DNA of 64,000 nt from Acidobacteriaceae bacterium (GCA_025355505.1 JANXZM010000061.1:1-64000), one strand, 5' to 3'; positions 1-8,349 are shown, counted from the stretch's first letter. The notes: generated by a model from the letters alone, not told the origin. Program-made: numbers and translations.

Positions 1-206
1 GATGGGATTGGCCCAGGCAGAAGTGTATCCGTCTCCAGAGACGAACTTTGATGCCGCACAGAAGCCATTATCAGCGCTCCTTGACAACTTAAATGACACC
101 CGAGCAGTCTTTACCAGCCCTCGAATCCGGGCCAAAACGAAATATTTCGCCGCTAAGTCCTTATTCCAGAATACTTTGCCGTTAAGTCCTTATTCCTGAA
201 CACTTT
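1..206. repeat. dispersed repeat A, copy 1
   Basis: This roughly 200-bp stretch closely matches 44469-44661: both begin with ATTGGCCCAGGCAGAAGTG and both contain CTAAGTCCTTATTCCAGAAT. The short open frame 2..199 covers it, but copy 2 breaks the same frame with a TGA, so the shared unit is better seen as a non-coding or decayed element than a gene. In copy 1 the AAGTCCTTATTCC motif occurs twice in tandem. The window edge truncates it on the left, so its true start is unknown. Confidence 0.7.
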
Positions 207-304
207 AGCGCAAATGGGGGGGGTACAAAACCCACTTAACACTTCTGACGCGCTCCAGTCTGAGGTAAGGAATATTATGATAAAGTAAGGAATCGGAGTT
301 CGCC

Positions 305-550
305 ATGCAAAAGCAGGCCAAAATCACCAGCAAAGGCCAGATCACCGTCCCCATCGAAGTGCGCCGCATCCTCGGCGTTCGAGCAGGCGACCGGCTGCTT
401 TTTGAGAGCGATAGCAACGGCGTACACATCCGCCCCGTTCGCAACGAAAGCGTCTTCGCTAAATACGCGAGCATTGGCAATCCCGGAATCCCTTCTGGCA
501 AGAAAGCCATCAATCGATGGCTCCGCGAGATGCGCGGTCATAGCGACTGA
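305..550 (+). CDS. AbrB/MazE-type antitoxin (SpoVT-AbrB fold)
   Basis: An 81-residue protein whose N-terminal half has the swapped-hairpin AbrB signature, with ITSKGQITVPIEVRRILGV at about residues 7-25 followed by GDRLLFE. Such proteins are DNA-binding antitoxins that neutralise a partner nuclease and repress their own promoter. The C-terminal tail (about 45-81) would be the toxin-binding part. It ends 2 bp before a PIN-domain gene, the classic vapBC-like arrangement. The start ATG at 305 has GGAG about 6 nt upstream. The family call is firm; the toxin partner is inferred from position. Confidence 0.88.
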   Translation: MQKQAKITSKGQITVPIEVRRILGVRAGDRLLFESDSNGVHIRPVRNESVFAKYASIGNPGIPSGKKAINRWLREMRGHSD

Positions 551-552
551 TC

Positions 553-975
553 ATGACCACTGCGATCGACACCAACGTCATTGTCGCCTTGTGGGACAAG
601 GACCCATCGGCGACTTTGGCCGCCCGCACCGCGCTCGAAGCTGCCTTTCGTCGTGGGAACCTCATCGCGGCCGCTCCCGTCTTCGCCGAGCTGATCGCCG
701 CTCCAGGACGCAGCGAGGATTTTGTGGGCGCGTTCTTTGAAAACACGGGAATTGCGATTGATTGGGAACTGGGTGAGCGCGTTTGGCGATCCGCCGGCAA
801 CGCCTTCCGAAGGTACGCGGATCGGCGCAGAAAACATCGCGACTTCGGCGCGCGCCGCATTCTTGCCGACTTCTTGATTGGAGCCCACGCGGCCGAGCAC
901 GATTATCAGCTTCTGACTGCGGATGTACGTCTATACCGAGCGGCGTTTCCTACTCTGAAAATCGAGACGATCTAA
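553..975 (+). CDS. PIN-domain ribonuclease toxin (VapC-like)
   Basis: A 140-residue PIN-domain protein. The first acidic residue is in AIDTNVIVAL near the N-terminus, a second lies in AELIAAP at about residue 50, and further acidic residues are in DFLIGAHA and LLTADVRLY near the end. These match the Mg-binding acidic centre of VapC nucleases, which cleave RNA. The gene starts 2 bp after the AbrB-type antitoxin, so the two are almost certainly cotranscribed and translationally linked. Length is normal for the family and the frame is intact, so the toxin may be active. The target RNA cannot be told from sequence. Confidence 0.87.
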   Translation: MTTAIDTNVIVALWDKDPSATLAARTALEAAFRRGNLIAAAPVFAELIAAPGRSEDFVGAFFENTGIAIDWELGERVWRSAGNAFRRYADRRRKHRDFGARRILADFLIGAHAAEHDYQLLTADVRLYRAAFPTLKIETI

Positions 976-979
976 GCTG

Positions 980-3067
980 CTACCGCGCTCGCGCCAGCAC
1001 CAGCGTCACATCGTCCGGCTGTTCGTTGTCGCCAATCCAATCGGCCACTGCCGCAGTGACAATTTCGGTGATGCGCTCCAGCGGCAGATGGCGGTTCGCG
1101 CGGACCAGTTGGATCAGCCTCTCCTCGCCGAACTCGCCATAATCGTTTTCCGGTTCGGTCACTCCATCGCTGTATGCCACCAGCACGTCGCCGGGGCGGA
1201 GTTGCACGGTCGCTTCCGGAAAACTCAAATTGTCGAACAGCCCGACCACGGTTCCACCGCAGCTCAGCAACTGCGACGACCCATCTTCGGAAATCACGAT
1301 CGGCGGCAGGTGACCGCCGTTGGCGTACGTGAACCGGCGCGTCGCTCCGTCATAGACTCCCAAAAATAAAGTTGCGTATTTTTCCAACGGAGTGCTTTCG
1401 TAAAGCTGATGGTTCAGCAGCGTCAGCAGCGCCGCTGGAGACGCTTCGGTCCCCCGCAGCTCGGAAGCCAGCATCAGCCCCGAGTCCCCCGCTATACCTT
1501 CGATGCTGTACGCCCGCACCGCCGAGTGGATGGTCGCCATCAGCAGCGCCGCCGAAATTCCTTTGCCGCTCACGTCGCCGACCGCCAGCATCATTTTGCC
1601 GGAACTCAGCGCGAGAAAATCGTAGTAGTCCCCGCTCACCGTCCGCGCCGGACGGCAGAACCCATTCACTTCCAGGGTCTCGAGTTGCGTGATCGACCTG
1701 GGATAGAGTTGCGCCTGCACTTCCTGCGCAATGGCCAATTCGCCTTCCAGACGCTGCTTCTCCTTCTGCTCAAGAACCAGTTTCTCGATCGACGTGGTCA
1801 TCGAGTTGAAGGAGTTTGCCAGCGTCGCCAGCTGGTCGCTCGACTGCACCGTGATGCGGTGGCTGAAGTCGGCCCGATTGATGTGCTTGGTCGCTTCGTA
1901 AAGTTGGCCCACCGCCGAGGTGATGCTGCGCGTCAGTTTCGTTCCAACGTACAACGCCAGCAGCTCGATGAGCGCAAACACAATCGCAATCGACAACAAA
2001 ATATATTCCACGCCTTTGGCGTAATCTCCCAGCGCCGCAAAAAGTCTGGCATAGAGCACCGAGAGCCGCGTTTCGACCTGCGCCAGCGCTCCCGCGCGCC
2101 GCCGTTCTCCCGTGGCCCAATCCACCACCGGCAGCGGGATCGGGAACGTTATCTCGTGATCGAGCGCGTTTACCGCTGGCGGAATCGTCCCCGAAGTGAA
2201 AGTCTGCTCGCGTTTCCGGTCGTCGAAGGCCGAGGAAGGTTTCGAGTCGCTCTGCTCCGCGGCCGGGTTCGCAGGTGGACTCTCGGTTCCGTAGACCGCA
2301 ATCCGGCCAAGATCGCCCGCGATCTTCTCCACAAAATTCTTGTCCAGCGGCTCACTTAAAATCACGCGCAACCATTCCGGCTCAGCCGAGAGTACGGTCG
2401 CCGTGCGCAGATAGAGTATGCCGTGGTCGCGCACGATTTCACGGAAGTCCCCGGTGATAAATGGAGGAGCGTCAAAACCAGCCGCGCCCTCCGGACCCGA
2501 GCAGTAAGGCTGCGGCTGGCTCCTGGACCACGCACACACCTGCCGATGCGTCCACTCCGGACCACGCGATCTTGCCCGGCCGAGAATTTCCGCATCCAGC
2601 TTTGCGCCGTCCGAGATTTGCGTGGCCAGGTGATGGGCGATGGCTCGGTTGGCCGCCTCCATGCTGCGGAGGTGAGTGGTGATATCGGAAGTTACAACAA
2701 AGCTGGCAAACTGCCCGGCCAGGAGATAGAGCGTGATCAGAGAAATCATCACCAGCAGAAAAACCGGAATCACGCCAATAAAAACATACGTTACGATCAA
2801 CCGGTTTCGCAGTCGCCACAGCAGTTGCGAACGCAGCCAGCGGAACCCGGCAATCGCAAGCAACACAATCGCCAGCAGGCTGAGAAAAATTACCCAGCTT
2901 TCCAGGCTCGCCGACGTTGCTGGCCGCGCACGACGCGTCAGCCACTGCACCACGAACAGAAGCAGGTCGAGCGCCAGCACGTAGAGCGCCGTCCACGCGA
3001 TCCAGCTCTGCGGCCAAAGCTCTTTCTCGCGCAGCTTGCTCTCGAGCTCCAGAGAGATCAGTCTCAT
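980..3067 (-). CDS. membrane PP2C/SpoIIE phosphatase with HAMP domain
   Basis: A 695-residue membrane protein. Three hydrophobic segments occupy about residues 24-125, followed by an extracytoplasmic region with low-complexity parts, another membrane segment at about 350-372, a HAMP linker, a short coiled coil (KLVLEQKEKQRLEGELAIAQ) and a C-terminal SpoIIE-type PP2C phosphatase. Metal-binding motifs are visible: SGDYYDF, AVGDVSGKG, YSDGVTEPEN and PDDVTLV. Such proteins sense a signal outside the membrane and dephosphorylate anti-sigma-factor antagonists (STAS proteins). No kinase or STAS partner is adjacent; the nearest STAS gene is at 52.3 kb. It converges on the PIN toxin gene with 4 bp between stops. 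Confidence 0.9.
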   Translation of the reverse strand: MRLISLELESKLREKELWPQSWIAWTALYVLALDLLLFVVQWLTRRARPATSASLESWVIFLSLLAIVLLAIAGFRWLRSQLLWRLRNRLIVTYVFIGVIPVFLLVMISLITLYLLAGQFASFVVTSDITTHLRSMEAANRAIAHHLATQISDGAKLDAEILGRARSRGPEWTHRQVCAWSRSQPQPYCSGPEGAAGFDAPPFITGDFREIVRDHGILYLRTATVLSAEPEWLRVILSEPLDKNFVEKIAGDLGRIAVYGTESPPANPAAEQSDSKPSSAFDDRKREQTFTSGTIPPAVNALDHEITFPIPLPVVDWATGERRRAGALAQVETRLSVLYARLFAALGDYAKGVEYILLSIAIVFALIELLALYVGTKLTRSITSAVGQLYEATKHINRADFSHRITVQSSDQLATLANSFNSMTTSIEKLVLEQKEKQRLEGELAIAQEVQAQLYPRSITQLETLEVNGFCRPARTVSGDYYDFLALSSGKMMLAVGDVSGKGISAALLMATIHSAVRAYSIEGIAGDSGLMLASELRGTEASPAALLTLLNHQLYESTPLEKYATLFLGVYDGATRRFTYANGGHLPPIVISEDGSSQLLSCGGTVVGLFDNLSFPEATVQLRPGDVLVAYSDGVTEPENDYGEFGEERLIQLVRANRHLPLERITEIVTAAVADWIGDNEQPDDVTLVLARAR

Positions 3068-3113
3068 ACAGTTGCCTGCTTCGCCACCCGATTATAGGAC
3101 GTCGCGCCTGCCG

Positions 3114-3314
3114 TCAAATCTCGGGATAAAAATCGAAAAAGGCCGCCAGGCTGGTCTTGAGCTGCTTCTCGATCTCGTCTTTGCCGCCCTCGAGAATGTG
3201 CATGGTGACGTGCGCATCCCGCCCATTTTTCAGTTTGATCGTGGCCGCGCCCACCTCCGCGACCTCATCGGAGGGCAGTAGACGCAGACCGTACACCAAT
3301 GTCAGGTTTGCCAT
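3114..3314 (-). CDS. small hypothetical protein
   Basis: A 66-residue protein I do not recognise. The ORF track extends it to 3398, but the ATG at 3314 (MANLTLVYG) is the more natural start because the upstream extension is Pro/Arg/Ser-rich and resembles intergenic translation. The body alternates beta-prone and charged stretches (GAATIKLKNGRDAHVTMHIL) and ends in FFDFYPEI, consistent with a small alpha/beta domain. It lies between the phosphatase and HIT genes on the same strand, 46 bp upstream of the phosphatase start. Confidence 0.6.
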   Translation of the reverse strand: MANLTLVYGLRLLPSDEVAEVGAATIKLKNGRDAHVTMHILEGGKDEIEKQLKTSLAAFFDFYPEI

Positions 3315-3434
3315 GCCACGATTGTAAGCCAGAGAATATAAGCCAGAAAGTCTGGGAATTATTGGTGGAGAGCCGAGCGGGGACGCCCGTCGCTCCACCG
3401 TATGGCTTGTTACTCGGTCACGATGCCGATGGAT

Positions 3435-3776
3435 CTATCCCGGTGGCCACTGCAGCGAGCGCCCGCCGATCAGATGCACGTGCAGATGAAAGACCGATTG
3501 CCCAGCCCGCGGACCCACATTCAGCACGGTGCGGTAGCCATCCTCGATCGACCGCTCGCGTGCAATGTGCGCGGCCGCCAGATGACAGCGTCCCACTAAC
3601 TCCGCATCTTCTGCCGTGGCTTCTTTCAAACCAGCAATATGTCTTTTCGGGATGATCAGCACGTGCGTCGGGCCTTGTGGGTTCAGATCTTCAAAGGCAA
3701 ACGTGTGCTCGTCTTCATAAACTTTCTTGGATGGTACTTCGCCGCGAATGATCCGGCAGAATAAACAGTCCGCCAT
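3435..3776 (-). CDS. HIT-family nucleotide-binding hydrolase
   Basis: A 113-residue histidine-triad protein of the HinT/PKCI branch. It starts CLFCRIIRGEVPSKKVYED and carries the catalytic triad HLHVH in GQSVFHLHVHLIGG near the C-terminus, with HVLIIPKRH in the middle. Family members hydrolyse phosphoramidate-linked nucleotides such as AMP-lysine adducts, in the cytoplasm. Cys4 and Cys7 could contribute to a zinc site, as in some HIT proteins. Length is standard. It precedes the 66-aa gene on the same strand. Confidence 0.93.
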   Translation of the reverse strand: MADCLFCRIIRGEVPSKKVYEDEHTFAFEDLNPQGPTHVLIIPKRHIAGLKEATAEDAELVGRCHLAAAHIARERSIEDGYRTVLNVGPRAGQSVFHLHVHLIGGRSLQWPPG

Positions 3777-3894
3777 AAGTGAGTCTCCCCTCGCCTGGGA
3801 TGACGATCACCCGGCAAGTCCACACGGAGATAAGTTCTCTATATCTCTGCAAGAAACAATATCACCCCGGCTAACAGCGTCCTGTAAACAATTG

Positions 3895-4722
3895 TCAGTC
3901 GAGCCGCACCAGAAACACCGACCCCTCTTCCGTCTCGGTCTCGTGAGCCAGAGCGGTTGCGCGCTGGCGGTCATCGTCCAGCACTCGTACCCGCACCCAC
4001 CAGCCTCCGGCGGGACTTACAAATTTGATGACTTTGGCCGTCTGGTAACGCTTCTGCAGGTGCTCCGCTAACTCAGCGGCCGCTTTTTCCTTGGCCAGGG
4101 AGCCGATTTGAACCGCCCAGCGCCCACCCATGTCGAGAGACGCAGGCGCCTGCAGCACCTCCAGCCGGACTTTCGCAGTGCCTGGCAAGTACACATCCAG
4201 CGCCTTCGCGGCGGCCAGCGAAAGATCGACGATGCGTCCGACGACGAACGGTCCGCGGTCGGTGATCCGCACCATCGCCGAATGTCCGTTCTTTAAATTC
4301 GTAACGCGCACGATCGAGCCCAGCGGCAAAGTTAGATGTGCCGCCGTCATCGCGTTCATATCGTAAACCTCGCCGTTCGATCCGCGCCGGTTGTGATACG
4401 GAGCGCCGTACCAGCTCGCCATCCCGGTTTCTTCAAAGATCGGTTTCGCGCCAGTCGGAACCTTGACCTTCTCGCTTTCGCCCGTTATTTCTTTGGATGG
4501 CAGAGTCGCGGCTGGTTTTTCCTGCGGAGGTGGTGGTAGTGGTGGAACCTGCGTATGTTTATGTCCACCACAACCGCTCAGAAGCGCGCTGCCCAGCAAT
4601 AAAAAACACGGCAGATTGCATGACGACGACCATGACGACGACCACGGCAGCCACCATGCCGCCCGCCCGCGCAACGGCCGCCGCGTCTGCTGGGGCGGGT
4701 CGCTTGCAAGAAAGCGGTTCAA
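3895..4722 (-). CDS. rlpA: RlpA-like septal lipoprotein (double-psi barrel plus SPOR)
   Basis: RlpA-type protein with a lipobox (LLLGSALLSGCGG), a Pro-rich linker, a double-psi beta-barrel (MASWYGAPYHNRRGSNGEVYD and RITDRGPFVVGRIVDLS) and a C-terminal SPOR domain (RWAVQIGSLAKEKAAAELAEHL). RlpA proteins are lytic transglycosylases or septal-ring proteins that act on denuded peptidoglycan strands. The track's 398-residue ORF overruns the gene upstream. I prefer the TTG at 4722, which has AAGGG 3 nt upstream and overlaps the upstream TGA as TTGA, suggesting translational coupling. That gives about 275 residues. A CTG start closer to the signal peptide is possible. Confidence 0.85.
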   Translation of the reverse strand: MNRFLASDPPQQTRRPLRGRAAWWLPWSSSWSSSCNLPCFLLLGSALLSGCGGHKHTQVPPLPPPPQEKPAATLPSKEITGESEKVKVPTGAKPIFEETGMASWYGAPYHNRRGSNGEVYDMNAMTAAHLTLPLGSIVRVTNLKNGHSAMVRITDRGPFVVGRIVDLSLAAAKALDVYLPGTAKVRLEVLQAPASLDMGGRWAVQIGSLAKEKAAAELAEHLQKRYQTAKVIKFVSPAGGWWVRVRVLDDDRQRATALAHETETEEGSVFLVRLD

Positions 4723-4949
4723 GAGCCCTTGCGCTGCGTTTCCAGAAAGTCCGCGAACTCCGAGAGCTTCCCTGCTGCCGTTCGGAGCGCATTCGACGAA
4801 TGGCTTCGCACCGCTGGTACAACCTTGTCGTTCAGATACGTAACCAGTTCCGCCGTCTCTTTTTCCAGAGTCTCGGCGATATTCGCTACCGAGCGATTGA
4901 AGCGCACGGAAGCCTCCTCCACCTTGCGGTCGATTTCGGTCATACCCAT
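4719..4949 (-). CDS. small helical protein upstream of rlpA
   Basis: A 76-residue acidic, cysteine-free protein that looks mostly alpha-helical (DRKVEEASVRFNRSVANIAE, then LRTAAGKLSEFADFLETQ). There is no signal peptide or membrane segment. The alternative start MTEID lies 2 codons downstream. It is the first gene of a two-gene unit with rlpA: its TGA stop overlaps the proposed TTG start of rlpA. I do not recognise a family; a cell-envelope role is only suggested by the neighbour. Confidence 0.65.
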   Translation of the reverse strand: MGMTEIDRKVEEASVRFNRSVANIAETLEKETAELVTYLNDKVVPAVRSHSSNALRTAAGKLSEFADFLETQRKGS

Positions 4950-5098
4950 CCTGCCGGTTCGGGTTAATGTTCACGCGTGTGTCGCGGTTACCAGGCTTCA
5001 TCATTATCGTGGGCTCTCTCCCGGCGGTCAATTGGCATTGTGTGCAAGCGGGGCAAAGCCCTGTCCCCACCCAAGCCAGGTCACGGTACAATCACGCC

Positions 5099-5599
5099 AT
5101 GCGTCCGAGGATAGCTGTCGAATCGCCCCCGCTTTCTCTGATGTCCATACTGATGTTTGCGCTAACGTCCCTGCTGATTTTCGCACCGGCCTGTATTTTT
5201 TACGGCGATCATCCGGCGCGCTCAATGGCGGAAGTAACCGGAGGCGAGGGTATGGAGCGCGTCTTCTGGAAAAATGTGCAAGCGGCGAACTGGGTCGAGG
5301 TGGAGCGCGCGCTGGCTTCGAATTACGCCGGCGTAACCCCCGGCGGAACGCTCGATCGCTCCGCCACGCTTGAGCAGTATCGCCGGTGGCAGTTAAAAGA
5401 CTACGCGCTCGGCGATCTGAAAACCGAGTTGAACGGAACCACTATCGTGGTGACCTACACCATCACTCTGAACGGTGCCGGCTCGAATGGAACCGCCGGT
5501 TCGCAACCGCTTTCCGCGGCGCCCCAGCACATGATGACCGTGTGGCAGCAGCAAAAAGCCGGATGGGTCGCCATCGCGCACAGCGTCAGCCAGCAATAA
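5099..5599 (+). CDS. exported NTF2-like / DUF4440-like protein
   Basis: A 166-residue protein with an N-terminal hydrophobic signal (SLMSILMFALTSLLIFAPACIFYG) followed by an NTF2/SnoaL-like alpha+beta domain (VFWKNVQAANWVEVERALAS, then TTIVVTYTITLNG and MTVWQQQKAGWVAIAHSVS). The ATG at 5099 is preferred over the upstream 4967 start because the signal peptide then lies at the N-terminus. A Cys at the end of the signal (PACIFYG) could make it a lipoprotein. Its TAA stop overlaps the mutY ATG as TAATG, so the two are translationally coupled. Substrate or role unknown. Confidence 0.72.
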   Translation: MRPRIAVESPPLSLMSILMFALTSLLIFAPACIFYGDHPARSMAEVTGGEGMERVFWKNVQAANWVEVERALASNYAGVTPGGTLDRSATLEQYRRWQLKDYALGDLKTELNGTTIVVTYTITLNGAGSNGTAGSQPLSAAPQHMMTVWQQQKAGWVAIAHSVSQQ

Positions 5600-6699
5600 T
5601 GCGCGAGTTAGCGGCCATCCCCGTTGAGACGCTGCGAGCCGCGTCTCCAGCCGGCAGCAAGGACCTGGCCGCTTTTCGTCGCGCTCTTCTCCGCTGGTAC
5701 GACAAGAATCTCCGCGACCTTCCCTGGCGCAAAACTCGCGATCCCTATCGCATCTGGCTCAGCGAAATCATGCTGCAGCAGACGCGCGTGGCCGCCGTGC
5801 TTGACCACTACCGGATATTCCTCGAACGTTTTCCGAATGTCCATGCGCTCGCCGCGGCTTCTGAAGATGACGTGCTGGCCGCCTGGAGCGGCCTGGGCTA
5901 CTATCGGCGGGCGCGCATGTTGCATCAGGCCGCCCGGCAGATGGCTGAACAACACGGCGGCTGCCTTCCGCGGAATTCCGGGGCTTTGCTCGCCCTGCCC
6001 GGCATCGGACGCTATACCGCTGCGGCCATCGCCAGCATCGCGTTTGATGAGGCCATCGCCGTCGTGGATGGCAACGTCGAGCGCGTGTTGCAAAGATTTA
6101 TCGGCCCCAACCTCACCACGCCGCAAACCTGGCAGCAAGCGCAAGCGCTTCTCGCCATCGCCCGGCCCGGGGATTTCAATCAAGCCATGATGGAACTCGG
6201 CGCAACCGTGTGCGTGCCGCGCGCGCCGCGCTGTCCGGTGTGCCCTGTCCGCAAATGGTGTGGCGCGCAGCAATCCAGCCAAGCCGCAATCCGCGCAATA
6301 ACCAACCCAATAACGATGGAGCGCCCAGCGTCCCCGCCCGGCAAGAGGCCAACGCCCCCATCGATCCGTCATGTCAAAAAACAATTGTGGTGCGTGCTCA
6401 ACCAGCGCGACGGTGGCGTCCGCCTCGTACAACGCCCACGCAAAGCCTCGCTCATGCCCGGCATGTGGGAACTGCCCCAATCGTCCGAGCCGCCGCGCCC
6501 ATTGCCGGCTTCAGCGCATTGGCGCACATTTCGCCATTCCATTACCGTTACCGACTACACTGTTCATGTAATAAGAAATTCGCCGTTGACAGATGCTGTG
6601 CCCGCCCCGAATGGCAAATGGGTTGCAATCGATCGCATCCCGCAGATCCCAATCACCGGATTAACGCGGAAAATCCTGAAGGCCGGCGGCATCATCTAA
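5599..6699 (+). CDS. mutY: A/G-specific adenine DNA glycosylase
   Basis: A 366-residue MutY, which removes adenine mispaired with 8-oxoguanine. Visible features are the catalytic Glu in LSEIMLQQTRV (about residue 57), the helix-hairpin-helix LPGIGRYTAAAI, the catalytic Asp in VVDGNVERVL, and the iron-sulfur cluster pattern C-x6-C-x2-C-x5-C in CVPRAPRCPVCPVRKWC. The last 110 residues form a MutT-like domain that recognises 8-oxoG (KKQLWCVLNQRDGGVRL, then FRHSITVTDYTVHVI). The track start at 5386 is too early; ATG 5599 overlaps the upstream stop. The cluster makes it a client of the isc operon further along the window. Confidence 0.96.
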   Translation: MRELAAIPVETLRAASPAGSKDLAAFRRALLRWYDKNLRDLPWRKTRDPYRIWLSEIMLQQTRVAAVLDHYRIFLERFPNVHALAAASEDDVLAAWSGLGYYRRARMLHQAARQMAEQHGGCLPRNSGALLALPGIGRYTAAAIASIAFDEAIAVVDGNVERVLQRFIGPNLTTPQTWQQAQALLAIARPGDFNQAMMELGATVCVPRAPRCPVCPVRKWCGAQQSSQAAIRAITNPITMERPASPPGKRPTPPSIRHVKKQLWCVLNQRDGGVRLVQRPRKASLMPGMWELPQSSEPPRPLPASAHWRTFRHSITVTDYTVHVIRNSPLTDAVPAPNGKWVAIDRIPQIPITGLTRKILKAGGII

Positions 6700-6718
6700 C
6701 TTTGTGAGGCATTTCTCT

Positions 6719-7267
6719 ATGAAGTGGCTCGATCGCTCTTTCGGAGGTTCGAAAGATATGGCTGCACTGCCAGCCGGAACTAAAGCGCCTGACTTTTCTT
6801 TGCCCGCCGTCCTTAGCGGCAAAGATGGCGGCGAATTCTCATTGCAAGCTGCTCTCAAAGAAGGACCGGTACTCGCCGCTTTCTTCAAAGTGTCCTGCCC
6901 GGTCTGCCAATACACGTTCCCCTACCTCGAACGCATGCACAAGGCGCAGGGCGACAAGAAAATCACGATCGTGGGCATCTCGCAGGACAACCAGCGCGAC
7001 ACTGCCGCCTTTCTGAAGGAGTACGGTGTTACCTTCCGCACTCTGCTCGACGATCCGAACGGTTACGCGGTTTCGAATGCTTACGGCCTGACCAATGTCC
7101 CTACTTTGTTCTTGATCGGACAAGACGGCAAGATCGAAATCAGCAGCGTCGGGTGGGTCAAGCAGGAAGTGGAGGACATCCACCGCAAGCTCGCCGCCGC
7201 ACAGCAAACTCCGCATTTTCCGATCTTTCAACCCGGAGAAGATGTCCGCGATTTCCGGGCTGGTTGA
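6719..7267 (+). CDS. peroxiredoxin / TlpA-like redoxin
   Basis: A 182-residue AhpC/TSA-redoxin protein. The active centre is FFKVSCPVCQYTFPYLERM, a CxxC redox pair in a TlpA/ResA-like position, followed by ITIVGISQDN and the cis-proline loop NVPTLFLIGQDG. The chemistry is thiol-disulfide exchange or peroxide reduction. No signal peptide is visible, so it is probably cytoplasmic. A second in-frame ATG at 6758 has GGAGG about 11 nt upstream and could be the true start, which would remove a poorly conserved 13-residue tail. It follows mutY by 19 bp, grouping two oxidative-damage functions. Confidence 0.88.
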   Translation: MKWLDRSFGGSKDMAALPAGTKAPDFSLPAVLSGKDGGEFSLQAALKEGPVLAAFFKVSCPVCQYTFPYLERMHKAQGDKKITIVGISQDNQRDTAAFLKEYGVTFRTLLDDPNGYAVSNAYGLTNVPTLFLIGQDGKIEISSVGWVKQEVEDIHRKLAAAQQTPHFPIFQPGEDVRDFRAG

Positions 7268-7697
7268 AGCTCGAAAAACTGATCCCGCGGTCGCGGGACA
7301 ACTTGAAACGCGACACCGCGCAAAATCAGGCGCGGATTAACACTGCCTCCATTTCCCTATTGGCTGTGTGTTTACTATTGAGTTATTATCCCGTGGTTAC
7401 TACGCCCCCCCGACTTTCGTGAAAATCCCTGGCTTCACGCGTCCGTGGATCCCATCCTAAGGAAAGTCTGATTAATTCTCCGCGTACCTCCGTGCACCCC
7501 TGTGTACCCTGTGGTTCAGGGTCTTCGTTGGCACTGAATCAGAGTTTCCCTAACGTCGAAAAGCACGACGTTAGGATTGATTGGATAAGAGGGAAGGCTT
7601 AAAACGAACCCGGCTATGAAGCCCCATTCCTGCGCCACTTCACCGCCAAACTGGAGACTGAACCAGCGGAAGTGCCAGTCGCCGCGCGTCGCTGATT
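7268..7697. other. gene-free stretch with short direct repeats
   Basis: About 430 bp without a credible gene. It contains a C-rich tract (ACGCCCCCCCGAC) and imperfect direct repeats of the type CTCCGTGCACCCCTGTGTACCC at about 7478-7520, resembling the repeated TCCGTGACTCCGTGAC near 46895. The open frames here are short, compositionally odd and lack ribosome binding sites. Confidence 0.5.
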
Positions 7698-7716
7698 TTG
7701 AAGCGAACACACTTAA

Positions 7717-7764
7717 AGAGGGTGCCCCGTCCAAGCTCCGCTTTGGCGGGTCTTTTCGTCGGAA
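7717..7764 (-). repeat. REP-like palindrome R1
   Basis: Contains CCGTCCAAGCTCCGCTTTGG, an imperfect hairpin. Its reverse complement matches repeat R2 at 8209-8262 over about 45 bp. R1 and R2 face each other and bracket the RAYT remnant, which is how REP sequences mobilised by RAYT transposases are often arranged. Confidence 0.7.
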
Positions 7765-7832
7765 GATTCCCGCACATTTGCATTGTTTACCCATCACAGA
7801 CGAAGGTGAAGTTCAAGCAAGATACTCTCCCC

Positions 7833-8198
7833 ATGCCCTGGGGTCTAAAGCGCTACCAGGAGATAATAAAGCGCTACCAGGAAACCGGCCAACTCCACTT
7901 CCTAACCTTCAGTTGTTACCACAGACAGCCGAAGCTGAGAGACGCGGAATTCTGCGCCATGTTCGAAGCCGCGCTGGAGCGAACCCGACAGCAGCACGGA
8001 CTGCAAGTCTACGGATACGTGCTGATGCCCGAACACGTCCACCGGAATCCAGTTACGCGTGGGTTGGTAGCACAGCCCGAAAATTGGCCGTGGAGCAGCT
8101 TTCGTCATTACGCAACCGGTGAAGAGGCCCGGTGCAAATCGAATCCCAGTGGACCGCGCGACGCAGGGAACGCGCCGGAATCTTTCCGACAGTGTTAG
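7833..8198 (+). pseudogene. RAYT/IS200-like (Y1) transposase with internal deletion
   Basis: The N-terminal part (MPWGLKRYQ, GQLHFLTFSCYHRQPKL, YGYVLMPEHVH) is the start of a REP-associated tyrosine transposase, including the His-x-His metal-binding motif. It then jumps in frame to the family's C-terminal motif (RNPVTRGLVAQPENWPWSSFRHY). The intervening region of the family, which holds the catalytic Tyr, is missing, so the product should be inactive. The frame runs on about 20 codons past the family end. REP-like repeats R1 and R2 flank it in inverted orientation. The ORF track starts upstream at 7698, but the family start is the ATG at 7833. Confidence 0.82.
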
Positions 8199-8208
8199 TG
8201 CGGTCAGC

Positions 8209-8262
8209 CGACAAAATTCCCGCCCAAGCGGAGCTTGGACGGGCCACCCTTCAGAGTTTAAA
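8209..8262 (+). repeat. REP-like palindrome R2
   Basis: Core CCCAAGCGGAGCTTGG forms a CCAAGC/GCTTGG hairpin, extended by CCCG and CGGG arms. It is the inverted counterpart of R1 and matches R3 at 21490-21534 in the same orientation (shared GAGCTTGGAC and CTTCAGAGTT). Confidence 0.75.
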
Positions 8263-8349
8263 TAATGGCGTAGGCCGGGCCACCCGCCATCGGGCGCGGT
8301 CAGCGACGCCCGGTTCGACGCTGCGTCGTCAGCAGGGCTCCGCCTCCGC
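8263..8349. other. GC-rich spacer with palindromic bits
   Basis: A short GC-rich tract (GGCCGGGCCACCCGCC and GACGCTGCGTCGTCAGC) between REP R2 and the stop of the next gene. It has no gene and probably continues the repeat cluster. Confidence 0.4.

Noticed and set aside
2-199. 65-aa ORF at window start
   Set aside because: It lies wholly in a dispersed repeat and its frame is broken by a stop in the second copy, so I treat it as repeat DNA.
4559-4822. 87-aa ORF with a hydrophobic run opposite the rlpA start
   Set aside because: It is the alternate minus-strand frame of rlpA and the upstream gene. A one-base frameshift could join its hydrophobic run to the RlpA signal, but the TTG start explains the data without that.
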